A stretch of 64,000 nt of DNA from assembly GCF_015160875.1 (NCBI RefSeq), contig NZ_CP063374.1, positions 3,720,001 to 3,784,000 on the forward strand. The letters run 5' to 3'. Every line of letters starts with the position of its first letter. Within the stretch, counting starts at the first letter, position 1. Source of the DNA: Streptomyces chromofuscus. GTDB taxonomy: Bacteria; Actinomycetota; Actinomycetes; Streptomycetales; Streptomycetaceae. The notes under the pieces were generated by a model that made no database searches, was not told the origin of the DNA, and saw nothing but the letters and a program-made list of their open reading frames with translations. Positions 18,545 through 26,815 of this stretch are shown one piece after another. The position numbers and the translations under genes are program-made.

Positions 18545-19140
18545 GGGTTTCTTGTCGGTGGTTGCTGCGCTGATCTGCGGCGGAGTGGTGCTGGAGTCCT
18601 GGTCGCACCCGGGGCGAGTTCCCGCTGTTTCCCGTGATTCCCCGCAGGATCTGGCACGCGAATGGCACGGGGCCTTCGCCGCGAACGTCCCTTGGCGGAG
18701 TTGGGCCCAGGAGCGTCTGAGCCTCAGCCGACGACAGTCCGCCGCGATGGTGGGTCAGCCGACCGCGCCGGCGCGCGTGTGCCTCGTTGTACCCCTACCG
18801 ACCTAAGCCACGCTGTCCACCGTCAACCAGAGCAAGTCTCGACGGCGGATGCGATGGGTCGCGCCTAGCTAGCGTGATGGCCTCTTCGTCCCGAAACAAC
18901 CTGGGTGAGGGTGCTGCCTTGGTCCGTGACGCCCCTCACCTGCGCTGATGGTCCGCAAACGTTCGCGCTGGCGGCCTAGCGCCCGATGGTGGTCACGGCG
19001 CATCAGGGTCGCCCGGTGAAGGCCCCGCAGCGGAGGTAGGCAGCCGCTAACCGGGCGTAAGCGGTTGTGATCGCCAACTGGGCCAGCCGGGCGGTACCTT
19101 CAGTAACTCGGTGTCGAGTACGGGGAAGGGGAGGGGCAGC
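18545..19140. other. Non-coding stretch with degraded repeats
   Basis: About 600 bp without a supported gene. It contains the second copy of the GCCGACGACAGTCCGCC repeat (18723-18800) and a TTCCCGCTGTTTCCCG stretch also seen near 16280. These look like scars of earlier insertions. Confidence 0.5.
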
Positions 19141-19437
19141 ATGTCGAGGGGCAAGCAGACGTTGCGCAAGCTCGGCCATGCGGTACGAGAGGGGGCCGAG
19201 GAGAGTGCACGCGCTTATTACTTCAGTATGTACGATCGCGGCTTCAACGGGGCGGCTCAGATCTGCCTGGGTGTCCTGTCCGATGCCACGGAAGAGTTGT
19301 TGGCGAGGATGAAGTCCGGAAACCTGTCCAAGCAAGAACAGGCGCTGTACGCGCGGCTGACTGAACTGACGGCTGAAATGGACGAGCGTCTCCGGAACGC
19401 CTGCCAAGAAGAGCCGACAGGGGACGCCTTGCCGTAG
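19141..19437 (+). CDS. Small helical hypothetical protein
   Basis: A 98-residue, charged and fully helical protein; ATG 19141 follows a purine-rich GGGGAAGGGGAGG. Composition (KQTLRKLGHAVREGAEE..., LSKQEQALYARLTELTAEMDERL) suggests a coiled-coil or four-helix bundle. Family unknown. Confidence 0.5.
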   Translation: MSRGKQTLRKLGHAVREGAEESARAYYFSMYDRGFNGAAQICLGVLSDATEELLARMKSGNLSKQEQALYARLTELTAEMDERLRNACQEEPTGDALP

Positions 19438-19481
19438 CCGTCCGGCCCCGAACTGGCCAGCCAACAAGACTGTCCTGAGGC

Positions 19482-19594
19482 TCACTTCTGAGGATCGGCC
19501 CCGTATGTCGCGACGTCCGGCACACCGAGAGCCATGCCGGTGATGCAACCCTTGTTCCATGCGTCGCGCTCGTCGCCATCCAGGCCGCTATTAG
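19482..19594 (-). pseudogene. 3' remnant of a gene cut by the IS1380-family element
   Basis: The last about 37 codons of a minus-strand gene (GDERDAWNKGCITGMALG... to a stop at 19482) run straight into the insertion sequence. The expected upstream part is not found on the other side of the element, so sequence was lost. Original product unknown. Confidence 0.5.
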
Positions 19595-21255
19595 CCTCGA
19601 TCTTTCGTGAGGGTCCGCCGACGGAGTCGGTGGGCCCTTTCGCTTTCTGGAGCTGATGGTGGGCAGGCCGGTGGCCCGGCTGTCGCGTCGGGTGGGCGCC
19701 GGGTTCCACTGCCCGGGGCGGGTGATGTTGTCGTCGGGACGGTGGACGTTGCTGGTCAGCCGGGGTTTGGCAGGAGCGCGAGTCGTTCGAGGGCGCCTGT
19801 GATCTCGCCGGTCCAGGGCCAATGCTTGGCGAGGCGGAGGATCTTGCGGCGGCCGGTGGTGACGAGCTGGGCGGCCGCGGAGAACAGGCGGAATCGCAGG
19901 CGGCGGGGTTCCCAGAGCCGGGTAGTGCCGGTGAGGGCGAGCATGGGCAGCCAGGCCAGCAGGTCGAGAGCGATCTGGACGATCTCCAGCCAGACCCTGT
20001 TCTGAGCTGTCCGGTGCAGGGGCAGGTTGCGCAGGCCGGTGGCCCGGGCGGCTCGGATACGGTCTTCGGCCCTCGCCCGCTGCCGGTGACGGAGCTCGAG
20101 CTCGGCGATCGGCCGGCCCGAGCTGTTGGTGGCGAAACAGGTCAGCCGCATGCCGTCCGCGTCCGTGAGCCGCAACTGGGCCCCGGGGTGCGGTCGTTCC
20201 TTCCTGACGATCAGCCGCATGCCCTTGGGCCAGCCGTCCAGGATGTCGCCGGTGAGTTCGGCGACCCAGGCGCCGTCGCGGATCTCGCCGTCCGCCTCGA
20301 CGGCCACCGTCCAGGCCGATGCCGGCACCTTCAGTACATGCTGGTGGACCTGCTCGGTGATCACCATGCCGACCGAGTAGGACAGCCACCGTCCCCGCTG
20401 AGCGAGCCAGGCGACGAAGTCGTGGGTGCCGCCCGCGGAGTCGGTGCGGATCAGGGTCCGCCGCCCGCGCCGGTACTTCTTCGGCAGCTGAGCCAAGGCC
20501 AGTTGGGCGGCGGTGATGTGGTCGGTGGCCGTGTTCGATCCCGCGTTGCCTGGTCTGAGCAGGCCCGCGACCGGTTCACCGGTGCCGCCCGGTCCGTGGT
20601 CGACGAACCCGATCAGCGGGTGGTGGCCGTAGGTCCGCTTCCAGGTGGGTGCGGCGTCCTCCTTGTCGGAGTGCGCGATCACCAGCACCCCGTCGAGGTC
20701 CACGGTCACCGTCCCGCCCGCATCGGGCGCTTCCCGGCCGGCCAACCGCCAGACATGTTGACGGACTTCGGCCCGCGCGGCACGTATGGCCGCCAGGGTC
20801 TTCTCTCCGGAGGCTGCGAGGGTGTCGATGAGGCGGGAGACCGTCGGGTCGGAGGCGACCGGCCCGAACACGGCCGGCTCGGCCCGCAGCATGGCGACAT
20901 CCGCGAGGCAGTCCCCACCCAGCGCGACCGCGAGGGCCACGTCCAGCAGGATCTTGCCCGGATCGTGCACCGCCCGGGCCTTCCGCCACGGGGACAGCGC
21001 CGCGGATATCGCGGTGTCCAGGCCGGCCTTGCGGACGGTCTCGACCAGCAGCATGCCCCCGGCCTGCGAGACCACCGCCCGGCCGCCGCCCTCGATACGC
21101 ATGCGCGGGTACGACCCGATACGCTTCTTCACCTGGAGAGTGCTTCTTTCCGTGCAGCCAACAGGACCCTAGACAAGTCCCATCGTTGCAGGTCAGGAGC
21201 ACTCTCCGCTTATTTGATGAAGCCTCGGACAACCCCACCTCGTGAAAGCGCGAGG
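19595..21255 (-). mobile_element. IS1380-family insertion sequence, 1,661 bp
   Basis: Ends CCTCG...CGAGG with related inverted repeats (CCTCGNNCTTTCNNGAGG at both ends). Flanks are TTAG and CTAG, so a target duplication is imperfect or lost. One complete transposase gene fills it. Length fits the family. It separates unrelated gene fragments, pointing to an adjacent deletion. Confidence 0.8.
19756..21132 (-). CDS. IS1380-family transposase
   Basis: A 458-residue DDE transposase, GTG start. Family features: AVALGGDCLADVAMLR near residue 75, the catalytic region TVTVDLDGVLV (about 140), RTDSAGGTHDF (about 230), and the C-terminal Arg-rich region WEPRRLRFRLFSAAAQLV. No frame disruption, so it may be active. 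Confidence 0.92.
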   Translation of the reverse strand: MKKRIGSYPRMRIEGGGRAVVSQAGGMLLVETVRKAGLDTAISAALSPWRKARAVHDPGKILLDVALAVALGGDCLADVAMLRAEPAVFGPVASDPTVSRLIDTLAASGEKTLAAIRAARAEVRQHVWRLAGREAPDAGGTVTVDLDGVLVIAHSDKEDAAPTWKRTYGHHPLIGFVDHGPGGTGEPVAGLLRPGNAGSNTATDHITAAQLALAQLPKKYRRGRRTLIRTDSAGGTHDFVAWLAQRGRWLSYSVGMVITEQVHQHVLKVPASAWTVAVEADGEIRDGAWVAELTGDILDGWPKGMRLIVRKERPHPGAQLRLTDADGMRLTCFATNSSGRPIAELELRHRQRARAEDRIRAARATGLRNLPLHRTAQNRVWLEIVQIALDLLAWLPMLALTGTTRLWEPRRLRFRLFSAAAQLVTTGRRKILRLAKHWPWTGEITGALERLALLPNPG

Positions 21256-22366
21256 CTAGATGACCTACTGCCGTGGCACGCTCCAGGTGTGAAGCCGAAC
21301 AGGACTTGGGTCTATGCTCCACATCCCTCCATCCTCGATAAGAGGTGGCGCGTCATTACGAACGAGGAAGACGTAGAACGGAAGCGAGAGCTGTTCAAGG
21401 AGTCATCCAGCGCATACCTCGAAAAAGAGAAGTCACCCTTGCCTGGAAAGGATGTGTACGAGTACAGCGGCGCTTTCGTCGATGAAACTGGCGATTCGCC
21501 ATCTCCGGTACGCGTAGGATTCCGCTCCTTCGACCGCCAATGGATCATCCCTGACCGTCGTCTGTTGCATCGCGAGAGCCCGACTTTGTGGGCTGCACGC
21601 CAACCCGGTCAAGTTTATGTGATTGAGCAAAACGCTCACGAAATCTCTTCAGGTCCAGGTGTTGTCTTCACGCATCTGATTCCTGACATGCATCACTTTA
21701 ATAACCGTGGTGGACGTGCCCTGCCGATGTTGCACCCGGATGGCACATATAACCAAGCTCCGGGCTTCGCTCGATCGTGGGCCGAGGCAGTGCTAGAGCG
21801 TGATGTAAAAGTCACCGGAGAGGAATTGGTAGCCTACTTGGCGGGCGTGGTCTCTCACCCGGGGTACACCGGCCGATTTGCGGACGAACTTACAACCCCC
21901 GGTATAAGAGTACCCCTTACTCTCGATCGAAACTTGTGGGAGAAATCCGTCGAGATCGGTCGAGAGGTCATCTGGCAAGCTTCATCTCGGGAGCGGCATT
22001 TGGGGGCCGGTCGAGCCTGAAGTGTGGGCTTACCAGGTTGGTTCACGTTCTGTGATCAAATCTTGGTTTGACTATCGCAAGAAGGAGCCGGGAGGGCGCA
22101 AAAGCAGTCCTCTCGATGGCGAGCACTTGGATGCATGGCCTCTCGATTGGACCCGTGAACTAAATGACCTCCTCACGGTCCTGACACGGTTGGTCGAGTT
22201 GCAGAAGAGTCAAGTGGACTTGCTAGACGAGATCATGGATGCGCCTGTGGCTACCAAGGCTTATATGCGCAGAATTGGTGTGGTGTGGCCCAGTTCAGCA
22301 AAGGACCGCAAGCCGCGTTACCCTAAGGATTTCGGCAGTAAAGAGGGCATCCTTCCGGGCTTTTAG
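21256..22366 (+). pseudogene. C-terminal remnant of a type ISP restriction-modification enzyme
   Basis: The frame enters from the IS end and reads DLLPWHAPGVKPNRTWVYAP, then FRSFDRQWIIPDRRLLHR, QVYVIEQ and FTHLIPDMHHFNNRGGRALP: the C-terminal specificity domain of single-chain type ISP enzymes. It stops at 22020, but homology continues in another frame from about 22007 (EPEVWAYQVGSRSVIKSWF, SPLD, ELNDLLTVLTRLVELQ, AYMRRIG) to 22366. So the nuclease, helicase and methyltransferase domains are gone and the rest has a frameshift. GC is below core level. In the family these enzymes cut and methylate phage DNA. Confidence 0.75.
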
Positions 22367-22832
22367 CCCGGCTCGGATAGGAGGTGCTGCCGAATCCAGG
22401 ATGCTCAACGGCAAGTCAAGACAACTGGTGCCGGCTGTCACCATCATCGGGAGCTGGCGGCGTCGGACTGCGCGGTCCTGTACGAACGCCTCGGAGCGGA
22501 GACCGCGGGCCTAGCTAGGGCGGTCAGTCTCACTGCCGTCAGCAGAGACCAAAGTTCGCCGCTGAGTGGCATTGAGCGGCCCTGGATGACACCACCGAGG
22601 TCTCTATACCAATGAGCGCAGTCAGGCACCGCAGAGCGCAGTGAAGCACTGCTATGTGGGAGCCGTGGAGCCGCAGTGTTCCGTAGGTACCCAGCAGGCA
22701 CGGAGCCTGTTTTGCTTGCGGGTCGCCGATGCTGTACAACCGCTCGGTGTTAGTCAGGTGCGCCCAAAACTTGGTCAGTCGGGCACTATGGTGTGATCAC
22801 GCAGTTGCACCGCAGCGTCGTCGGGAGGGCCA
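22367..22832. other. Intergenic region, no supported gene
   Basis: 466 bp between the restriction-modification remnant and the HEPN-like gene. A start-less plus-strand frame (about 22440-22615, containing ELAASDCAVLYERLGAETAG) may be a gene fragment. The promoter of the HEPN-like gene presumably lies at the right. Confidence 0.4.
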
Positions 22833-23693
22833 ATGGGCGAGCTTCTTTATCCGGAGTATCGGAATTACTCAGAGACCAGAACCGTCGTAAACAATGCCAT
22901 GATGGCGTTGTTGGCAGGTTCTAGACTCGCAGGACATACTCTGCAGCTGACGGCGGGTTCGCAGCGAACTCTTGGAGAACTGTTTCCAGCTGTTGAGCAC
23001 ATCAGGCGCTTCAACCTGCGCAGCGACGCCGCTCGTTCCCTTCTCCATGACGCAGATCATCACTTGGCTTCAGTTGCCCTGCCCTACGCGTTGGCTACGC
23101 ATGAAGATTTTGTAATGTCGAACATTAGCCTATTGCGGCAGGAAGGAATCTCAATTAGGACCGGAGGGAAGCGCATCAAGGCATGGAATATGCATGAGGT
23201 GCTTTTTAGGTCATCTAGCTACACCATCCCGCGCGTCTTGCTTGATAGTTTCCATCTTCTGCGTGAAATGAGGAACTGTACGATTCATGCAGGTGGCAAG
23301 GTTCAGCCAGATCTCATGACACGCCTCGCGGCGATGAGTGGAGGTGCCATTACGGAGTGGCAGCGCCTCAATGGCCAGCCCCCAAGCGACGTCATCAAGT
23401 CCGGCCAGGTAACTCTGATTGCGCCACACATTTTCACGGCATTCGCTGTCACGAAGGGCCTGGGAAGGGAAATAAACGCAGCTTTGGCCTCAGTGATCCC
23501 TGCCTCATCCTGGGCTCGAATAGCCGTACAGGACTACCAAGGTGGCACAACGAGGACTAAAAATTCATCAGGTTGGCGCCGCGGTTTGGTAGGATACGTG
23601 CGAAAAAACTATCTAGTCGCTAATTTGTCAGAGGTGGACCTCGAAAGAGCGGCTAAAAAACTGGGCTATTGGACCCTGGCCACTTGGAAATAA
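22833..23693 (+). CDS. HEPN-like protein, candidate RNase or defence factor
   Basis: A 286-residue soluble protein, start ATG 22833 after GGGAGG. It is mostly helical; residues 147-152 read RNCTIH inside LLREMRNCTIHAGG, the R-x4-H motif of HEPN RNases, preceded by long helices as in that fold. HEPN proteins cut tRNA, rRNA or phage RNA in toxin-antitoxin, abortive-infection and CRISPR systems. Its base composition is clearly less GC-rich than core genes, and it sits beside a restriction-modification remnant. No antitoxin-like partner is obvious. Convergent with the tRNA-like locus 22 bp downstream. Assignment rests on one motif and predicted helicity. Confidence 0.5.
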   Translation: MGELLYPEYRNYSETRTVVNNAMMALLAGSRLAGHTLQLTAGSQRTLGELFPAVEHIRRFNLRSDAARSLLHDADHHLASVALPYALATHEDFVMSNISLLRQEGISIRTGGKRIKAWNMHEVLFRSSSYTIPRVLLDSFHLLREMRNCTIHAGGKVQPDLMTRLAAMSGGAITEWQRLNGQPPSDVIKSGQVTLIAPHIFTAFAVTKGLGREINAALASVIPASSWARIAVQDYQGGTTRTKNSSGWRRGLVGYVRKNYLVANLSEVDLERAAKKLGYWTLATWK

Positions 23694-23714
23694 GCATTCC
23701 CTCAAAGTGGGAGA

Positions 23715-23789
23715 GGAAAATAGGGGCTCTTCCTATTGAGCTACATCCGACGAGGTCGGAGCCGGGACTCGAACCCGGGTCTCCACTAT
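23715..23789 (-). tRNA. tRNA-like locus with halves in permuted order, anticodon TCC
   Basis: In transcript order (minus strand) the T-arm/acceptor half comes first (23789-23754: T arm CCGGG-TTCGAGT-CCCGG, then CTCCGAC). A 3-nt linker follows, then the 5' half (23751-23715: GTCGGAT, D arm GCTC-AATAGGAA-GAGC with the GG pair, CCTAT, TTTCC). The acceptor strands pair 6 of 7; CCTAT pairs with ATAGT 4 of 5; T and D stems are complete. Joined at the anticodon loop this would be a tRNA-Gly(UCC)-like molecule. One extra base lies between acceptor and D stem. It may instead be two unrelated tRNA fragments left by integration events. Confidence 0.4.
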
Positions 23790-23917
23790 TCTGCGGAAGT
23801 CCTGGTCGTGAACCATCGGGGGCTAGACCCCAGATTTCCTGCGCGGCAGCTTATCACGCGGTGGAGCTCAGCTCACAGGGCGCGACCGCTCTCTGCCTCT
23901 GCCCACCAGCAGCCTCA

Positions 23918-24067
23918 GCTCCCATCCCGCACGCCGTCGACCCACACATCGTGGAGCGGGCGTGGTTCATGGCGTCCAGGTGGAGCGCGCCACTGTACGA
24001 ACGACCTGGACGCCATGGGCCGCGTCTGCTCGGCTCTGCCTGGGTCGATGGCGTACGGGATGGGAGC
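23918..24067. repeat. Dispersed inverted-repeat element, copy 2
   Basis: Outer arms 23918-23944 and 24041-24067 match in 25 of 27 positions; inner arms CATGGCGTCCAGGT (23968-23981) and ACCTGGACGCCATG (24004-24017) are perfect. The loop GCGCGCCACTGTACGAACG is shared with the copy at 15374-15477. On the minus strand it lies just upstream of the tRNA-like locus. Confidence 0.75.
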
Positions 24068-24331
24068 ACCCCACGTAAGCCCCTACGGACCCGCTCCAGG
24101 AACGGTGCCCCTCCATCCCGGTGCCGGCCGATCCCCCGCCGGAGGCATCGTTCTGACCGTGGCCGCTACTTGGCTCGCTGCTCTATGTGCGCGGGCCGGA
24201 AGCCGGCCGGGCTGGAGCGGGGCGGAGACAGGAGCGCAGGCCCGGCCGGGGGCCGGCCCGCGCGCGGTGAGCGGAGCGAGCCGCCTTGAACCCGTAGAGA
24301 AAGTTGTAACTCAGTCTGCGCAGTGGGGCTT
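24068..24331. other. Intergenic sequence up to the IS481-family element
   Basis: No supported gene. Ends with CTGCGCAGTGGGGCT (24317-24331), the left copy of the target duplication. Confidence 0.5.
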
Positions 24332-26316
24332 GTCCGGTCCCGGTAGATGCTTGACACTTCGGTCCCAGCTGATGGTTGACAGTGGCCGTGTTCGGCTTTT
24401 CTGTGCGCGTCGTTGCGGTGCGTGTGGGGAGGCCGGGATTGGCGCTGGTGGAGTTGTCGGTTGTCGAGCAGAGATACCGGGCTGTCTTGGCGGTGCTGGC
24501 GGGTTCGACGGTGACGGAGGTCGCCGCGTCGCTGAGGGTGTCCCGGCAGACGGTGAGCGGGTGGAAGTCCCGGTATGAGGCCGCGGGGCTGGCCGGGCTG
24601 GTGGATCGGTCGCGCAGGCCGGCCTCGTGTCCGCATCAGGCGTCTGCCGAGGTGGAGACGGCAGTGTGTGAGCTGCGGCGCAAACACCCTCGGTGGGGTC
24701 CTCGGCGGATCGCTCACGTGTTGGAGCGGTCCGGGACTGTCACGCCGGTGCCGTCGCGGATGACGGTGTATCGGATCCTGGTCCGGCATGGTCTGGTGGA
24801 GCCTGGGGTGCGGCGCCGGAAGCGGTCGGATTACAAGCGCTGGCAGCGGGATAGGCCGATGCAGTTGTGGCAGATGGACATCGTCGGCGGGGTGATGCTG
24901 GTCAACCCGGTGACTGGTGAGCTGACCGAGGCGAAGGTCGTGACGGGTGTGGATGACCATTCCCGGTATTGCGTGATCGCGTCGGTGGTTGAGCGGGCGA
25001 CGGGACGGGCGGTCTGCGCGGCGTTCGCCCGGGCCCTGCAGAGGTTCGGAGTGCCGGAAGAGGTGCTGACGGACAACGGCAAGCAGTTCACCGACCGGTT
25101 CGGCCAGGGTGGTGAGGTGCTGTTCGACCGGGTCTGCCGGGAGAACGGGATCGCGCACCGGCTCACCCAGCCGGCGTCGCCGACCACGACGGGCAAGGTT
25201 GAGCGGTTCCATCAGACCCTGCGGCGTGAACTCCTCGACGACTGCGGCGCGTTCGAGAGCATCGAGGCCGCTCAGACGGCGCTGGATGCGTGGGTGGAGG
25301 AGTACAACTCTGTCCGGCCGCATCAGGCGCTGGACATGCAGTCTCCGGCGGACCGGTTCACCCCGGTTCCCGAGCAGGAGCGGGACGTACTGAGCCTGAG
25401 GGTGCCCGGGGTGCTCGCGCTGGTGCCGCAGCAGCGGACTGCCCCTGCGGAGCCGGATCCGGCTGAGGCAATGCCTGTTCCCGTCGGCCCGTCTGAGGAG
25501 GTCCCGCCATCGGCGGCGGTGGAGCACGGTGGGCCGGTGGAGTTCGAGCGAGTGGTGCCTGCGAGCGGGAATCTGCAGGTCGCGGGCAAGCAGTTCTGGC
25601 TCGGCCCGGCCCGCTCCGGCCTGACGGTGACGTTCTGGGCAGACACCTCGGTGATCCATGTGCTGATCGCCGGGACGCGGATCAAGACGGTGCGCTCGCA
25701 CCTGTCGGTGGCGGACCTGTCCCGGCTGGCGGCTCAGGGTGGGCGTGCGGCGGGGCCGTCGCCGCTGCCGACCGGGGACGGCGAGGCGTTCGAGGTGGAC
25801 CGGACCGTGAACAACAGTGGGCTGGTGGGTCTGGGCGGGCGCCAGGTGCTGGCGGCGGAGATCCTGGGCGGCCGACAGGTGGGCATCCGGATCGACGACG
25901 AGACGCTGTCGTTCTTCGAGCCGTCCTCGCGGGAGCTGCTGCGGGTGCGGCCCAACCCGCTCACCCCCGACGAGGTGCAGCGTCTTCGTGGGCTGCGGCC
26001 GGCGGGCCCGCCGCCCCGTCCCAGGGCGGAGCCGGTGCGTGTCCAGCGGCGGATCAGCGCGGTGGGCACGATCATGGTCTGCCGCCAGACCGTCTCCCTC
26101 GGCCGCCCCTACGCAGGCCGGACCGTGACCGTGCACGTGGCGGAATCGACGATCACCGTCGAGCTGGACGGCCAGGTCCGCGTCATCCAGCGCACCACCG
26201 ACATTCCCGTCCGCCACGTTAAGGCGAACAAGCCCTACAAGGTTTCCGATGTTGTCTAGGCCTACCGTCAACCATCACCTGGGATCAGAACGTCGGCCAT
26301 CAGCTGGGACTAGACA
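24332..26316 (+). mobile_element. IS481-family insertion sequence, 1,985 bp, with 15-bp target duplication
   Basis: Terminal inverted repeats begin TGTC at both ends (TGTCCGGTCCCGGTAGATG and, on the other strand, TGTCTAGTCCCAGCTGATG). Subterminal copies of TCCCAGNTGATGG occur inside both ends. Flanking direct repeats CTGCGCAGTGGGGCT at 24317-24331 and 26317-26331 are a perfect 15-bp duplication, so the insertion is recent or well preserved. Confidence 0.88.
24448..26259 (+). CDS. IS481-family transposase, long form
   Basis: About 603 residues from GTG 24448 (MELSVVEQRYRAV). N-terminal helix-turn-helix (TVTEVAASLRVSRQTVSGWK), then an rve/DDE core with catalytic Asp in WQMDIVGG, Asp in LTDNGKQF and Glu in TGKVERFHQTL, and a C-terminal extension with two repeated beta-rich segments each containing a TV...VHV/I pattern. 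A longer start at TTG 24376 is possible. No internal stop, so it may be active. Confidence 0.88.
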   Translation: MELSVVEQRYRAVLAVLAGSTVTEVAASLRVSRQTVSGWKSRYEAAGLAGLVDRSRRPASCPHQASAEVETAVCELRRKHPRWGPRRIAHVLERSGTVTPVPSRMTVYRILVRHGLVEPGVRRRKRSDYKRWQRDRPMQLWQMDIVGGVMLVNPVTGELTEAKVVTGVDDHSRYCVIASVVERATGRAVCAAFARALQRFGVPEEVLTDNGKQFTDRFGQGGEVLFDRVCRENGIAHRLTQPASPTTTGKVERFHQTLRRELLDDCGAFESIEAAQTALDAWVEEYNSVRPHQALDMQSPADRFTPVPEQERDVLSLRVPGVLALVPQQRTAPAEPDPAEAMPVPVGPSEEVPPSAAVEHGGPVEFERVVPASGNLQVAGKQFWLGPARSGLTVTFWADTSVIHVLIAGTRIKTVRSHLSVADLSRLAAQGGRAAGPSPLPTGDGEAFEVDRTVNNSGLVGLGGRQVLAAEILGGRQVGIRIDDETLSFFEPSSRELLRVRPNPLTPDEVQRLRGLRPAGPPPRPRAEPVRVQRRISAVGTIMVCRQTVSLGRPYAGRTVTVHVAESTITVELDGQVRVIQRTTDIPVRHVKANKPYKVSDVV

Positions 26317-26689
26317 CTGCGCAGTGGGGCTTGAAGCTGTGTGCACAGGCTGGGAGTTCAGCGTTCTGCCGGTGTGCGAGGGGCAGGAAGAGCACTGGTC
26401 GAATCGTCCAGGTGATGCGGACGTCGGCATGGGTGATGGTCACCGTGCAGGGCTCGGAGCGCATCAGGGCTCTGCGGGTCTCGGCGCGCTCTTCGTGCAA
26501 CCACGTCCACGCTTCGTCCGACGCGTCGGAGTCGAGTGCCGGTGAGATGGTGCGGAGAGCGATGGCGACCCATCGGTCTGCTTGGGGGGCCGAGTACGCG
26601 TCGAACGATGCCAAGCGCGCCGGCCCTTCTGTGCTGGAGACTTCCTCGGTCCAGCATTCGCACCAGTAGCCGCGGGTGGGCCCGTTCAT
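26300..26689 (-). CDS. AICE-associated hypothetical protein, last codons changed by the IS
   Basis: A 129-residue protein from ATG 26689 (MNGPTRGYWCECW). No family recognised. The C-terminus now reads HCAVSSPS because the IS481-family insertion replaced the original ending: across the target duplication the uninterrupted gene would read HCAD and stop. The loss is only one residue, so the protein is probably functional. An operator-like site (26751-26771) lies in its promoter, placing it in the regulon of the GntR repressor. Confidence 0.6.
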   Translation of the reverse strand: MNGPTRGYWCECWTEEVSSTEGPARLASFDAYSAPQADRWVAIALRTISPALDSDASDEAWTWLHEERAETRRALMRSEPCTVTITHADVRITWTIRPVLFLPLAHRQNAELPACAHSFKPHCAVSSPS

Positions 26690-26750
26690 GAGGTCGCTCC
26701 CGCCGGGTAGGCAAGCAACACATAGCGAGTGAGCCCCCAGACCCGGGCCG

Positions 26751-26771
26751 TACTCGTATACTCGTGCATAC
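26751..26771. promoter_or_regulatory. KorSA-type operator, degenerate
   Basis: TACTCGTATACTCGTGCATAC, two ACTCGT half-sites in direct order, 60 bp upstream of the minus-strand gene at 26300-26689. Confidence 0.55.
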
Positions 26772-26815
26772 AAGTTCCTTCGTGCTGGTAGGCCGCCATG
26801 TGCAGCGGGTTCGGG

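Noticed and set aside
23700..23830. Attachment site of the AICE in a normal tRNA gene
   Set aside because: No matching tRNA 3' half is found near int, and the halves here are in the wrong order for a simple attL or attR.
24166..26271. 700-codon frame antisense to the IS481-family transposase
   Set aside because: Arg/His/Pro-rich shadow of a clear transposase gene.
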